Source: Zhongshania sp. R06B22 (lineage in GTDB: Bacteria > Pseudomonadota > Gammaproteobacteria > Pseudomonadales > Spongiibacteraceae). Taken from it: a stretch of DNA of 64,000 nt. Below, one piece after another: positions 36,892 through 46,806 of the stretch. Both the position numbers and the translations under genes were made by a program. The stretch lies in assembly GCF_040892595.1 (NCBI RefSeq), contig NZ_JBFRYB010000001.1, positions 3,162,001-3,226,000 on the forward strand, written 5' to 3'. The notes beneath the pieces were generated by a model, which saw nothing but the letters and a program-made list of their open reading frames with translations, was not told the origin of the DNA and made no database searches. Positions within the stretch are counted from its first letter, which is position 1; every line of letters starts with the position of its first letter.

Positions 36892-37091
36892 AGGCTTTGT
36901 TCTCCGGCAATGGCTAACAAACTTCTAGACACCAGCTTATATTTTACGCGCGGGATTAATTATTTTATTCATGCACCAATACGGCAATAAATGGTATTTT
37001 TTATACCCAAAAATCAACAGAAACACATAATTTAATACAATAAATCAAATTATCTAGCTACTAACACTGGTTTATCCCTGCCCAAAAACCT

Positions 37092-37730
37092 CTATGCAGA
37101 GCCCCTCGACGCCATCATGGCCAGAAACAATTCCGCCGTTGCCAAGGCATCGCTCATGGCATTGTGAGGGGGGTATTCTGGTAGATTATAGCGCTGCCGG
37201 CATTCCCCCAAACGCAGATCACCGGCACGAATTATCGGCTGCCGAGAATCCAGTCGTTTTCTTTCCAGAGCCAGGGTGTCCACCAGTGGCATTAGCAATC
37301 TTGCACCATGCAAGCGAACACACCATTGATCCAAAAATGCCATATCCATTGCAGCACAATGAAAGATCAGCACCCGCCCTTTTAATGCCTCAAAGAATAG
37401 TGGCATCACGTCACTAACAGATAGCGCATCGCCCAAATCACAGTCACGGATATGATGGAAGGTCGCACTGTGGCCAACGCTATCATTGGTACTTAATAAA
37501 TAATGGGCGGCTTGGCACATATCAATCTGACCGTTTTCAAGGGGGACCCAGGCAATACTCACCACCTCGCCTTCCTTGGGATTTAAGGCAGTGGTTTCCA
37601 AATCTACCGCTAAATAGCGATTTTTATGATACTGACCTAGCCGAATGTTATTGCTACTGAGCCACAATGCCTGCAGGCTGGCATCTGCCTGTCGGCGATA
37701 CCAATATTGGCGCAAACGCAGACCTAACAT
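37092..37730 (-). CDS. DEDDh 3'-5' exonuclease (DNA polymerase III epsilon-like)
   Basis: A 212-residue exonuclease-domain protein. The DEDDh residues are visible: Asp and Glu in AVDLETTALNP, Asp in AAMDMAFLDQW, and His with Asp in HNAMSDALATAELF. It is shorter than replicative DnaQ and lacks its C-terminal polymerase-binding part. It is 22 bases downstream of the cNMP/CBS/DUF294 gene, a pairing common in acetate-use loci. Its role there is unknown; nucleic acid or nucleotide turnover is possible. Confidence 0.9.
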   Translation of the reverse strand: MLGLRLRQYWYRRQADASLQALWLSSNNIRLGQYHKNRYLAVDLETTALNPKEGEVVSIAWVPLENGQIDMCQAAHYLLSTNDSVGHSATFHHIRDCDLGDALSVSDVMPLFFEALKGRVLIFHCAAMDMAFLDQWCVRLHGARLLMPLVDTLALERKRLDSRQPIIRAGDLRLGECRQRYNLPEYPPHNAMSDALATAELFLAMMASRGSA

Positions 37731-37752
37731 TTATCCCGCTCTGCGCCGCACA

Positions 37753-39621
37753 TTAATCCAGCCCCTGCAAATAGCTAAGACGGATAGACGCTTGGGCGTC
37801 ATGAACAATCTTAAACGCATCGCGAAGATTAACTTTACTCAACTTGGACAGCATTCGCGGATCGCAGTAGTTATTTACCTCCTCTCCCGCCGCAAGTTGT
37901 TTGGCCTGCAAATCAATTCTCAGCCTGGAAATAAGTGCAAACGCATCTTGCAAACTTTCCACGTCACTACTCACCATCACTTTACGCGCACCGAGCTCAC
38001 GCAATCTATCCACCGTACTAACAGCGCCAATGCCGTTAGCCAGCGCCCGCAATCTAACCAGTTCAATAACAGGTAGCGCGCCACGCTTTTTAAGATTAAG
38101 TTGATCGCGATATTCGCCATTTCGCTCAACAACAAAGCGCCGTAATATTCCTAAGGGCGGAGAAGTCTGCAATACATTTCGCGCCAGGGCTGCGAGAAAA
38201 ATACTGTTGCGCTGAGTGTGGCCCAGCATATGCTTTTGGAGCTTACGGGCCAATTGATCAGGGCCCCAAATTGCTCGTAGATCAAAGAAAATACTCACCC
38301 GCATTACGGCATCAGGGGTTGGATTTTCCATCCAACGATCGACGATCCTCATCCAAGATGACAAAGTCTGCCGCCATTCAGTTGTTTTAGCCATAACATC
38401 GCCGGGGCAGTAGATATAACCGCAGGCATCCAGCCCGTCACACACAAAATCGGCAAGCTGACTAAACCACTGCATATCTTCATCACTGGCATTATCGGCA
38501 ATCAGCAAACCATTATCCTGATCACCCCCTAGCAACTGCTCGCCCCGAGCTTGAGAACCAAAACTCAGCCAGCAAAATTCAACAGGCGCAGGCCCTAGTT
38601 TCTGTATTGCCAATTCTATTAAGCGCCGCGTCACGGTTTCACTAACCATATTACTCAAGTGACTAATATGATTGGCGGGGATGCCCGTATTTGCCCAATG
38701 CTGAAACAATCTGGGGAGGCGTTTTTGCTGCAGGCTTAAACCAGCAATATCAGATTGCCGCGACAGGCGCTGAACAAAAAATACAGGGTCTTCTTCTCTG
38801 GCCAGAGAAATATCCGAGGCGGTGACAATACCAAGCGCGCAACCATCTTCGGCAACGGGTAGATGGTGAATACCATAACGCGTCATCATCACCACGCAGT
38901 CAAACAAGCTTTGGGCTGGTGACACCGTGCTAGGGTCAGCCGTCATTACATGGTGAATAGGCAAGGCACCACTGAGGCCGGGTGCGACACACCGCGAACG
39001 CAGATCTCTATCGGTGACAATACCGACTAATTTTTCACTTTCTACCACCAGCGCCGAAGACACTCGCTTGTCACTCATCTGCTGCGCCACAACTTGGATA
39101 CTGGACTGCGGATCAACCTGCAAGAGCGTGGTACTCATCCAGTCTCTGACCGGCTGCATTAGCAGGGTTGCCGCATCGGGATGATCTTCGGCGCGGCGCA
39201 AACGCAAACTCGCCTGAACCTCAAAAAAACGGTCAAACTGGCGATGATGGCCGCAGAGATACTGGTAAAATTCCTCAGGTAAGCGGTAGACAAGACAGTC
39301 TTCCACCACTCTGAGAACACTGTCTTCGCTGCCGTCCCGAGATCCTTTTAGACGAAAGCCTTCGCCCTCTTCAACGCGCTGCAAAAGCGTGCCTCTGCCG
39401 TCAAAAATATCAACCACACCGCTTCGTAATACATACAAGCCTTCGCCATCTTTATCAGGTTGAAAACGATGTTTAACCGGGAAGTAACTCACCTTGGTAT
39501 TGCGGGCACAGTTTTCTAAGTCTTCAGGAGACAGCTCGTCAAATAGCAAACATTGCGCAAGAAATTCAACAATAACGGCAGTTTCAGGACTCAGGTTTTG
39601 GTTCACGTCATCCATCCCCAA
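37753..39621 (-). CDS. cyclic-nucleotide-binding, CBS-pair and DUF294 nucleotidyltransferase-like protein
   Basis: A 622-residue multidomain protein. A cyclic-nucleotide-binding domain lies near residues 20-135, a CBS pair near 165-290 (VTDRDLRSRCVAPGL; VTASDISLAREEDP), a nucleotidyltransferase-like domain near 340-480 with GSQARGEQLLGGDQDNG, and a C-terminal DUF294 domain. It is the kind of protein encoded beside ActP-type acetate symporters in Vibrio, Pseudomonas and Shewanella relatives. It likely senses adenine nucleotides and modifies or regulates a partner; no target is proven. Confidence 0.92.
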   Translation of the reverse strand: MGMDDVNQNLSPETAVIVEFLAQCLLFDELSPEDLENCARNTKVSYFPVKHRFQPDKDGEGLYVLRSGVVDIFDGRGTLLQRVEEGEGFRLKGSRDGSEDSVLRVVEDCLVYRLPEEFYQYLCGHHRQFDRFFEVQASLRLRRAEDHPDAATLLMQPVRDWMSTTLLQVDPQSSIQVVAQQMSDKRVSSALVVESEKLVGIVTDRDLRSRCVAPGLSGALPIHHVMTADPSTVSPAQSLFDCVVMMTRYGIHHLPVAEDGCALGIVTASDISLAREEDPVFFVQRLSRQSDIAGLSLQQKRLPRLFQHWANTGIPANHISHLSNMVSETVTRRLIELAIQKLGPAPVEFCWLSFGSQARGEQLLGGDQDNGLLIADNASDEDMQWFSQLADFVCDGLDACGYIYCPGDVMAKTTEWRQTLSSWMRIVDRWMENPTPDAVMRVSIFFDLRAIWGPDQLARKLQKHMLGHTQRNSIFLAALARNVLQTSPPLGILRRFVVERNGEYRDQLNLKKRGALPVIELVRLRALANGIGAVSTVDRLRELGARKVMVSSDVESLQDAFALISRLRIDLQAKQLAAGEEVNNYCDPRMLSKLSKVNLRDAFKIVHDAQASIRLSYLQGLD

Positions 39622-39691
39622 ATAGCGGCAATAACACGTTCAAACAGCAACATCAGACTTTAAGCTGGCCCCGAAATCAGATAAGGCCGGC

Positions 39692-40192
39692 TTAGTTGTT
39701 AACGGTATGTCGAAAGTCTTGGCCGTAACCGGTTTCATAGTGGGTAAAAATCAAGCCACTACTGCCGTAGTAATAATTATCACCGGCAGCAACCACTACC
39801 CTTATTTCGGTCTTATTCTGATCATCAAGAAGGACAAGCCACTCCTTGCCGTCGCCAGCAGTTGCCATCATATCGCTGGGCAGAGCGTCGACATCATTTT
39901 CATCAGCCAGTGAAATTTTGGCATCTTGCAAGGGGAAATCTGAGACCATGCGCAATGACAGCACGCCCTCGCTGGGCCGATCTGCATGAAGCACTATTTT
40001 GAAATTACCATTAGTCAAAATACATTTGCCGCTTTCATAGCGACACTTTGAACCGGAAACCAGTGGATAGGTCTCGCCTTTTACGGGTGGTAAAGCGGGT
40101 TCGGTCACCCAAAAATCAACCGCGAAATACGCCAGAATGGCAAGGATAGGCGTGATAATCATCGCAGCTAAAAAGTGTTTATTCGTTAACAT
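39692..40192 (-). CDS. small protein with an N-terminal membrane anchor, unknown function
   Basis: A 166-residue protein with one hydrophobic helix near residues 8-27 (LAAMIITPILAILAYFAVDF), followed by a periplasmic domain containing two Cys (SKCRYESGKC) that could form a disulphide. I recognise no named domain. It lies between the acetate symporter and the DUF294 gene on the same strand, so it is probably part of the same operon, perhaps an accessory of the transport system. Confidence 0.75.
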   Translation of the reverse strand: MLTNKHFLAAMIITPILAILAYFAVDFWVTEPALPPVKGETYPLVSGSKCRYESGKCILTNGNFKIVLHADRPSEGVLSLRMVSDFPLQDAKISLADENDVDALPSDMMATAGDGKEWLVLLDDQNKTEIRVVVAAGDNYYYGSSGLIFTHYETGYGQDFRHTVNN

Positions 40193-40241
40193 TATTTTTC
40201 ATCCTAGTGTTTGAACATCGTCAAACTCAAGAAAATACGAC

Positions 40242-40257
40242 GGCCCACACAGGCCGC
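40242..40257 (-). terminator. weak hairpin after the acetate symporter gene
   Basis: CGGCC CACACA GGCCG lies 21 bases after the symporter stop. On the minus strand it is followed by GTCGTATTTTC. This may give partial termination before the downstream genes. Confidence 0.35.
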
Positions 40258-40278
40258 CGCTAGTTCCTCTACTTCGTT

Positions 40279-42012
40279 TTAGTGATCCTGGGCAGCCTCA
40301 ACACCAACCGGCACCCGGATAAACTCCACTAAATCTTGCACGTCTTGTGGAGGCGCTTTAGTCACAGCCGATACCGCGAAGGCCACTGCGAAATTGACAA
40401 CCGCACCCACTGCACCAAACGCATTGGGCTCAATACCAAAGAACCAGTTCTCTTTCATATCACCAAGGTAGGCGGTACTGGCAACAAACATAATACCCTT
40501 GTGCTGGAACACGTAGAACAAGGTTACGCTTATACCGGCAATCATCCCCGCGATTGCACCTTCTTTGGTGATACGGCGATTAAAGATACCCATCATCAAC
40601 ACTGGGAAGATGGAAGACGCTGCCAAACCAAAGGCCAAGGCGACCGTCCCGGCGGCAAAATCGGGCGGATTAAACCCCAGGTACCCCGCTACACCTATCG
40701 CACCCGCCATCGCAATCCGGCTCGCCAGCAACTCGGCTTTTTCGGAGATATCCGGCATCATCACCCCCTTCAGCAAATCGTGGGATATTGCCGAGGCGAT
40801 CGCCAACAGTAAGCCTGCTGCGGTAGATAATGCGGCTGCAAGACCACCTGCTGCCACCAAGGCAATCACCCAGTTCGGTAATTTAGCGATCTCGGGGTTA
40901 GCGAGCACAATGATATCTCTATCTAATGTGACCATCTCATTGCTTGTCGCATCCGGAGTGTATTGAATATAGCCGTCGCCATTTTTATCTTCAAATGCCA
41001 GCAGCCCAGTTTTCTCCCAGTTTTTAAACCATTGTGGACGTTCTGCATATTCCAAACTCTGGGCAGAGCCAGGCTGGTTAATGGTGTTGTGAAGATTCAA
41101 ACGCGCCATGGCCGCAACCGCTGGAGCTGTGGTGTATAGCAAGGCAATAAAAATCAAAGCCCAACCCGCAGACGTCCGCGCATCTTTCACCTTAGGTACC
41201 GTGAAGAAACGGATAATAACGTGAGGAAGACCCGCCGTACCGATCATCAACGACAAGGTATACATGAACATGTTCAGAGTACTGCCACGCACATTATTGG
41301 TGTAGTCAGAAAAACCTATTTCAGTAACAACCTGATCAAGTCGATCCAGCAGATACACATCGGTGCCGCTAATGGTGCTGCCCAAACCCAACTGCGGAAT
41401 CGGATTACCGGTTAAGTTTAAGGAGATAAACACCGCCGGAATGGTATAGGCCAGAATCAATACACAATACTGCGCAATTTGGGTATAAGTGATGCCCTTC
41501 ATCCCGCCGACAACGGCGTAAATAAAGACAATCGTCATCCCAACCAATAAACCCACCTCATAGCTGACTTCTAGGAAACGGGAAAACGCGACCCCAACCC
41601 CCTTCATCTGACCAATAACGTAGGTTACCGAAATAATAATCAGGCAGACCACGGCTACCATGCGCGCGGTGTTGGAGTAGAAGCGATCACCGATAAATTC
41701 CGGCACTGTAAACTTGCCGTATTTACGCAGGTAAGGCGCTAAAAACATCGCCAGCAATACGAAACCACCGGTCCACCCCATCAGGAAGACCGAACCGCCA
41801 TAGCCCATATAAGCGATCAGCCCAGCCATCGAAATAAACGACGCCGCACTCATCCAGTCAGCCGCCGTGGCCATACCGTTGGCAATAGGGTGAACACCGC
41901 CACCCGCCACGTAAAATTCTTTGGTGGAGCCCGCTCGGGCCCAAATCGCAATACCGATGTAGACCGCAAAGGTAAAGCCCACCACAATATATGTCAGAGT
42001 TTGTAATTCCAT
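40279..42012 (-). CDS. actP: sodium:acetate symporter (ActP-like, VC_2705 subfamily)
   Basis: A 577-residue inner-membrane sodium:solute symporter with about 13 membrane helices. The start TYIVVGFTFAVYIGIAIWAR, the segment ATAADWMSAASFISMAG, and the LAAALSTAAGLLLAIASAIS region are typical of the acetate-type branch. A hydrophilic loop in the middle (about residues 325-370) with DKNGDGYIQY is a known feature of this subfamily. It is preceded by its small partner DUF4212 (11-base gap). The neighbours acs, response regulator and symporter-type kinase support acetate or another short monocarboxylate as substrate. Confidence 0.92.
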   Translation of the reverse strand: MELQTLTYIVVGFTFAVYIGIAIWARAGSTKEFYVAGGGVHPIANGMATAADWMSAASFISMAGLIAYMGYGGSVFLMGWTGGFVLLAMFLAPYLRKYGKFTVPEFIGDRFYSNTARMVAVVCLIIISVTYVIGQMKGVGVAFSRFLEVSYEVGLLVGMTIVFIYAVVGGMKGITYTQIAQYCVLILAYTIPAVFISLNLTGNPIPQLGLGSTISGTDVYLLDRLDQVVTEIGFSDYTNNVRGSTLNMFMYTLSLMIGTAGLPHVIIRFFTVPKVKDARTSAGWALIFIALLYTTAPAVAAMARLNLHNTINQPGSAQSLEYAERPQWFKNWEKTGLLAFEDKNGDGYIQYTPDATSNEMVTLDRDIIVLANPEIAKLPNWVIALVAAGGLAAALSTAAGLLLAIASAISHDLLKGVMMPDISEKAELLASRIAMAGAIGVAGYLGFNPPDFAAGTVALAFGLAASSIFPVLMMGIFNRRITKEGAIAGMIAGISVTLFYVFQHKGIMFVASTAYLGDMKENWFFGIEPNAFGAVGAVVNFAVAFAVSAVTKAPPQDVQDLVEFIRVPVGVEAAQDH

Positions 42013-42023
42013 GGTGTCAGTCC

Positions 42024-42293
42024 TCAGCTCTCGTCATCAACGCCGTATTTACGGTCGAGTTTGCCCATTCTCGATGCGTACACGAAGGTGAGCACCACAA
42101 AAACGTATATCGAACCCTGTTGCGCAAACCAGAAGCCCACCTTAAAACCACCGATCCGAAATTGATTGAGGGTATCTACAAACAGGATCCCGCAACCGAA
42201 GGACACGATGAACCAGATAATTGAGAGCACTAACATAAGCCTGACATTTTCTCGCCAGTAAGCTTTGGCCATCTCTTTGGATTTAAACGCCAT
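42024..42293 (-). CDS. DUF4212 small subunit of the acetate symporter
   Basis: An 89-residue membrane protein with two helices (VLSIIWFIVSFGCGILF; SIYVFVVLTFVYASRM). This small family is encoded directly before VC_2705-type symporters and is thought to be an accessory subunit. The start at 42293 is preceded by AAGGAG; a frame open to 42329 adds 12 residues without support. Co-transcribed with the symporter. Confidence 0.93.
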   Translation of the reverse strand: MAFKSKEMAKAYWRENVRLMLVLSIIWFIVSFGCGILFVDTLNQFRIGGFKVGFWFAQQGSIYVFVVLTFVYASRMGKLDRKYGVDDES

Positions 42294-42366
42294 GATTATT
42301 CTCCTTCTTGTTATTTGTAAAACTGACACGGCAAGTATGCCTGCCAGCGCTGCTTAGCTTCCATTG

Positions 42367-42376
42367 GACTTTAGTC
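42367..42376. promoter_or_regulatory. GAC-N4-GTC motif, candidate acetate-regulator box
   Basis: GACTTTAGTC (GAC-TTTA-GTC) lies between the DcaP-like porin stop and the DUF4212-symporter operon. The same GAC-N4-GTC arrangement occurs twice between the porin and acs. It is a candidate site for the NarL-type regulator encoded nearby. Confidence 0.4.
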
Positions 42377-42382
42377 GTCCTA

Positions 42383-43693
42383 TTAAAAATCATACTTCAC
42401 ACTGAACTGCAGCCGATCGAGATCACCGCTGTCGTCACCGTTCACAGGAGCCTCTATATTTTTAGTGGCGTGAATAAATTCGGCGCCCAAAGTAAGTGCC
42501 TTGACGGGACTGTATAAAAGATTGCCATGAACGCTTTCATAGGAGGACGCCGTAGTACCAGCGACTTGATCGGGGTTGTCTGCAGAAGAGGCTGATAATA
42601 CAAAGGTACTACGCCACTTATCCGTCCAAAAATGACGATAGGAAACAAAGCCACCCACTTGATCGATGAGTTCAATATCACCCTGATCGTTTATCACGCC
42701 GTCGCGATAACCTTGTATACCTAAGTAGCGCCCCAGCGCATCACCGGCATTCAACTGCAGCTTGATATCGTCGGCGCCTAGCTTCCAGATCGCAGCAAAA
42801 CTAAGGCCGTAACCTATTTCACTATCATCGCCGCTAATGGCAGCCGCCACACTATTGTTAAAGTTCTGTTTATAGGCGATCTCACGCACTAACGCTGCCA
42901 AGCTATAGGACACGTTCCCCGCACTGACGTTATAGCGCAGCACCATATCGGGCAGAGCATTATTATCATAAGCATTAGCACCCGCATCTGAACCTGCCGC
43001 GCCGTAAAGACCGCTTGAGGGGTTTTCAACTGCAAACATCAAGGAGCGTCCGTCGCTTAAACCATGAGTCCAGCGTACCTGAGGCTGGCGCTCAAATAAG
43101 GTGCCAACCGGGCCAACAAAATCTAAGGTTTCAGGGAGGGTGGAAACATTAAAGAAAGTAGACCAAGTCTGACCAGCAAGCAGCGAGCTATTTTCATCGT
43201 ACTGCCAATTAACAAAGGCGTGACGAATTCGGGTCACCGATGAGTTGCTGATACGTTCGTCGCCAATCTGATTGACGCCAAAATCCATTTCCAAATGACT
43301 GGATATATTACCCGCCTCGGTAGGCGTGACAGTCTTAAACCAAATCCGTGAATGGCGCGCCTGCATATCAAAATTGACGTCCCCAGATGCGCCGCCTATA
43401 GGAATGGTGGATGGCACTAAAAAGTCATTGCCAACCGTCGCTGTCGGCCGCTCGCCGCCGCTAAACTTACTGGCCAAGGCATCCAGTTTGATATAGCCGC
43501 CAAGACTATAAGTGGTTTTACCCAATGACTTCTTATCCTTTGGAGCTTGAGTTTCAGCGAGCGCGGCTTCTAATCTAGCCACCCGCTCTTCCAGGGTTTC
43601 AGCAGATGCTGATATTGCAGAAAGGCTAAGGGGTAAAGCCGCCAGTATCGACGTTAGGGCAATAAGTCGTCGTTGTTTGTTATTATCTTTCAT
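42383..43693 (-). CDS. DcaP-like trimeric outer-membrane porin
   Basis: A 436-residue outer-membrane protein. A signal peptide (MKDNNKQRRLIALTSILAAL, likely cut after SAISASA) is followed by a short coiled coil (ETLEERVARLEAAL) and a beta-barrel with GGYIKLDALAS at its start and a C-terminal FSVKYDF. The arrangement is that of DcaP-like channels, which take up dicarboxylates and similar anions. It is divergent from acs and directly upstream of the symporter operon, so uptake of acetate or related acids is likely. Confidence 0.85.
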   Translation of the reverse strand: MKDNNKQRRLIALTSILAALPLSLSAISASAETLEERVARLEAALAETQAPKDKKSLGKTTYSLGGYIKLDALASKFSGGERPTATVGNDFLVPSTIPIGGASGDVNFDMQARHSRIWFKTVTPTEAGNISSHLEMDFGVNQIGDERISNSSVTRIRHAFVNWQYDENSSLLAGQTWSTFFNVSTLPETLDFVGPVGTLFERQPQVRWTHGLSDGRSLMFAVENPSSGLYGAAGSDAGANAYDNNALPDMVLRYNVSAGNVSYSLAALVREIAYKQNFNNSVAAAISGDDSEIGYGLSFAAIWKLGADDIKLQLNAGDALGRYLGIQGYRDGVINDQGDIELIDQVGGFVSYRHFWTDKWRSTFVLSASSADNPDQVAGTTASSYESVHGNLLYSPVKALTLGAEFIHATKNIEAPVNGDDSGDLDRLQFSVKYDF

Positions 43694-43777
43694 TGGTTTC
43701 GCTCCCGTTGGAATTTGATCATGCCCAGTGTTTATAGGCCGATAAGGGCTTGCTGAGTATTAGCCATTAGTCATGTG

Positions 43778-43791
43778 TAGACCAAAGTCTA
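43778..43791. promoter_or_regulatory. palindrome between porin and acs, candidate acetate-regulator box 1
   Basis: TAGACCAAAGTCTA is an inverted repeat TAGAC-CAAA-GTCTA in the 223-base divergent gap. It carries the GAC-N4-GTC core and a GTCTAA half-site. Confidence 0.5.
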
Positions 43792-43847
43792 AGAAACTTT
43801 CGCTCATTTACAGACCTCAATTTAAATCCACTTTTAATCAGTCGCTC

Positions 43848-43860
43848 GACTAAGGTCTAA
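43848..43860. promoter_or_regulatory. candidate acetate-regulator box 2 upstream of acs
   Basis: GACTAAGGTCTAA (GAC-TAAG-GTC, then TAA) repeats the core and the GTCTAA half-site of box 1. It lies 57 bases before the acs ATG. Confidence 0.45.
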
Positions 43861-43916
43861 TTTCTATCGGCTATTGTTTAAGGAATAATTGCCAACAAAA
43901 TAAAGGAGGATATGTG

Positions 43917-45881
43917 ATGTCATCAACCCGCTACCCAGTGATAGAAGCAGTTCGCAAACAGGCTAATCTCAGTGCAGAGCAGTATGAAGCGATGTACCAG
44001 CAATCGATAAATGACCCCGATGTCTTCTGGGCCGAGATTGCTAAACGTATTGAGTGGAATCACTTCCCCACTAAAATCAAAAACACTAATTTTGATAAAG
44101 ACAATCTCGACATCCGCTGGTTTGAAGACGGTCAGCTCAACGCCAGTCACAACTGTCTAGACCGCCACATAGCAAAACATGGTGATAAGACAGCACTGGT
44201 ATGGGAAGCCGACAGCGAGACTGAAGCTAGTCGCAAGTACAGCTATCAACAGCTGCTCGACGAAGTCTGTAAACTCGCCAATGGCCTCAAGTCAATGGGC
44301 ATCACAAGAGGCGACATCGTTACGCTTTATATGCCCATGGTGCCTGAGGCGACCATTGCCATGCTGGCCTGCGCCCGCATAGGTGCGGTTCACTCGGTGG
44401 TTTTTGGTGGCTTTTCACCTGAGGCCCTAGCGGGAAGAATCAGCGACGGAAAATCAAAACTGGTTATTACTGCAGATGCCGGACGACGCGGCGGTAAGAG
44501 CGTCCCACTCAAACACAATGTGGATGACGCTCTAGCACTATGCAAAGCAGATTACGTGCAGTCGGTATTGGTTCTCCGTCACACCAACGATGAGGTGAAT
44601 TGGTATCCGAAGCGGGACGTGGAGTACCACACCTTGGTTGACGGTCAGTCAACTGCCTGTGTCGCAGAAAATATGAATGCGGAGGATCCGCTGTTTGTTC
44701 TCTATACCTCTGGCTCAACGGGCCAGCCAAAAGGCGTGGTGCACACCACCGGCGGCTATCTGGTTTACACCTCGCTAAGCCACCATTATATTTTCGACCA
44801 CAAAGCCGATGACACCTATTGGTGTATGGCTGATATCGGCTGGATCACTGGCCACAGTTACGCCGTGTACGGACCGCTTAGTAACGGAGCAAGCTGCGTG
44901 ATGTATGAAGGCGTGCCCAACTACCCTGACGCCGGTCGCCTAGGGCGCATTATTGACAAACATCAGGTCAATGTTCTTTACACCGCCCCGACAGTCATTC
45001 GCGCACTTATGGCAACCGCTGACGAAGCACTGGCAAGCAACCACAGAAATTCGCTGCGCTTACTTGGCACTGCCGGCGAGCCCATTAATCCAGAATCGTG
45101 GATATGGTTCTTTGAAAAATTCGGTAATGGCCGCTGCCCCATAATGGATACTTGGTGGCAAACCGAAACCGGTGGAGTCATGCTCACGCCACTCCCCGGT
45201 GTCACCGAGTTAAAACCTGGCTCGGCCACCAAGCCCTTCTTCGGTATTCAGCCCGCGCTGCTCGACAATGAGGGTAAAGTCCTGACTGGGGCCACCAACG
45301 GCAACCTAGTCATCTGTGATAGCTGGCCGGGCCAGATGCGCAGCATCCTTGGCGACCATCAGCGCTTTGCCGACACCTATTTTTCTAGCTTTGCAGGAAA
45401 CTACTTTAGCAGCGACGGCGCCCGCCGTGATGAAGATGGTGACTACTGGATTACCGGCAGAGTAGATGATGTATTAAATGTATCCGGACACCGCATGGGA
45501 ACCGCAGAACTGGAAAGCGCTTTGGCCGGACATCCAGCAGTTGCCGAGGCGGCCGTAGTGGGCTTCCCCCACAATATTAAAGGTGAAGGCATCTACATCT
45601 ATGTAACCTTGGTAGAAGGTCAGCACGCCAGCGCTGAACTCCTTACCGAGCTACGTCAAACACTGCGCACCGAAATCGGCCCGATCGCCTCTCCCGATGT
45701 GATTCAGTGGGCTGACGATCTACCTAAAACCCGTTCCGGTAAAATTATGCGCCGCATTCTTCGCAAAATTGCCGCCGACGATTACGACAGTCTGGGCGAT
45801 ATTTCGACTTTGGCTGATCCCTCAGTGGTCGCCCGATTAATAGATGAGCGGCGTGCAATTTTGGGTAACGAGGTATCATAG
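43917..45881 (+). CDS. acs: acetyl-CoA synthetase
   Basis: A 654-residue AMP-forming acetate:CoA ligase. Visible are the P-loop-like [15 protein letters not shown], the [13 protein letters not shown] segment, [10 protein letters not shown] (the acetate-pocket region), and the C-terminal catalytic Lys in [15 protein letters not shown], the site of acetyl-lysine control in known Acs. The ATG at 43917 is preferred to the GTG three bases earlier because AAGGAGG is then seven bases upstream. Divergent from the porin and ahead of the response regulator. Confidence 0.97.
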   Translation: MSSTRYPVIEAVRKQANLSAEQYEAMYQQSINDPDVFWAEIAKRIEWNHFPTKIKNTNFDKDNLDIRWFEDGQLNASHNCLDRHIAKHGDKTALVWEADSETEASRKYSYQQLLDEVCKLANGLKSMGITRGDIVTLYMPMVPEATIAMLACARIGAVHSVVFGGFSPEALAGRISDGKSKLVITADAGRRGGKSVPLKHNVDDALALCKADYVQSVLVLRHTNDEVNWYPKRDVEYHTLVDGQSTACVAENMNAEDPLFVLYTSGSTGQPKGVVHTTGGYLVYTSLSHHYIFDHKADDTYWCMADIGWITGHSYAVYGPLSNGASCVMYEGVPNYPDAGRLGRIIDKHQVNVLYTAPTVIRALMATADEALASNHRNSLRLLGTAGEPINPESWIWFFEKFGNGRCPIMDTWWQTETGGVMLTPLPGVTELKPGSATKPFFGIQPALLDNEGKVLTGATNGNLVICDSWPGQMRSILGDHQRFADTYFSSFAGNYFSSDGARRDEDGDYWITGRVDDVLNVSGHRMGTAELESALAGHPAVAEAAVVGFPHNIKGEGIYIYVTLVEGQHASAELLTELRQTLRTEIGPIASPDVIQWADDLPKTRSGKIMRRILRKIAADDYDSLGDISTLADPSVVARLIDERRAILGNEVS

Positions 45882-45990
45882 GGACTGAAACGATATTTGC
45901 CGTTTGGCGACTAGTCCGCATAAATCGGCGGGGATCCGTTAACATGCAGCACATTATCCTGTTTTGAAAAATGACTTTTGCTATTAGCTT

Positions 45991-46012
45991 GCCCCGCCAG
46001 TCGGGGCTTTTT
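45991..46012 (+). terminator. intrinsic terminator after acs
   Basis: GCCCCG CCAGT CGGGGC followed by TTTTTAT, about 110 bases after the acs stop. It separates acs from the response-regulator gene. Confidence 0.85.
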
Positions 46013-46051
46013 ATACTCAAGGCATCAAAACAATAAAACAGCTGAGTAACT

Positions 46052-46702
46052 ATGAGCCCACAACGCTTTGTGATTGCCGATGATCATCCACTTTTTCGCG
46101 GTGCGCTGCGCGGTGCGCTTGCTCAAGAATTCCCCCAGGCTGAGATTACTGAAGCCGGCGACATCGCCTCACTGCTCACCCGCATTGCAGAAAACGCCGA
46201 CATCGACCTACTGCTTTTAGATTTGCATATGCCCGGCGCTCAAGGCTTTAGCGGCCTTATCCACCTACAAGGTCAGCACCCAGAAATTCCAGTAGTGGTT
46301 ATTTCGGCATCAGACTCTGAAGACATTATGTGTCGCGCCATCGATTACGGCGCCACCGGTTTTCTGCCCAAAAGCAGTTCACCCGAGCAAATTGCCGCGG
46401 CCATTAACGCTGTCCTCACCGGCGAGCGCTGGCTGCCCAAATATGTAAGTTATAAAACTAGCGACAACCATGAAGAACGCAGCGTTGCCGCTGTCATTGC
46501 CAGCCTAACACCGCAGCAATTTAGGGTAGCCAGCTACCTTGTACAGGGCTTACTGAACAAACAAATTGCTTGGGAGCTTAATGTGACCGAAGCCACCATC
46601 AAAGCCCATATCACTGAAATCTTCCGCAAATTGGGCGTGCACTCCCGCACTCAAGCGGTATTGCTGCTAGGCAAATTAGATGTCAGCGAGCCAACAGCTT
46701 AG
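46052..46702 (+). CDS. NarL/LuxR-type response regulator (CrbR/ErdR type)
   Basis: A 216-residue two-component regulator. The receiver domain has the acidic pair in IADDHPLF and the phosphorylated Asp in LLLLDLHMPG; the GerE helix-turn-helix is at the C-terminus (SLTPQQFRVASYLVQGLLNK). Its neighbour is a symporter-fused hybrid kinase, matching the CrbS/CrbR (MxtR/ErdR) pair that activates acs and acetate transport in Vibrio and Pseudomonas. The assignment rests on context plus domain type. Confidence 0.88.
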   Translation: MSPQRFVIADDHPLFRGALRGALAQEFPQAEITEAGDIASLLTRIAENADIDLLLLDLHMPGAQGFSGLIHLQGQHPEIPVVVISASDSEDIMCRAIDYGATGFLPKSSSPEQIAAAINAVLTGERWLPKYVSYKTSDNHEERSVAAVIASLTPQQFRVASYLVQGLLNKQIAWELNVTEATIKAHITEIFRKLGVHSRTQAVLLLGKLDVSEPTA

Positions 46703-46806
46703 CAAAGATTAATATTCTAGCTGCGCATTCTACACTGCCGCTCTAATAAGGCAGATGCTAGTCACAGCGGTCTCAAAAATAGAAACCAGCAACGCAGCAA
46801 GCCTTA

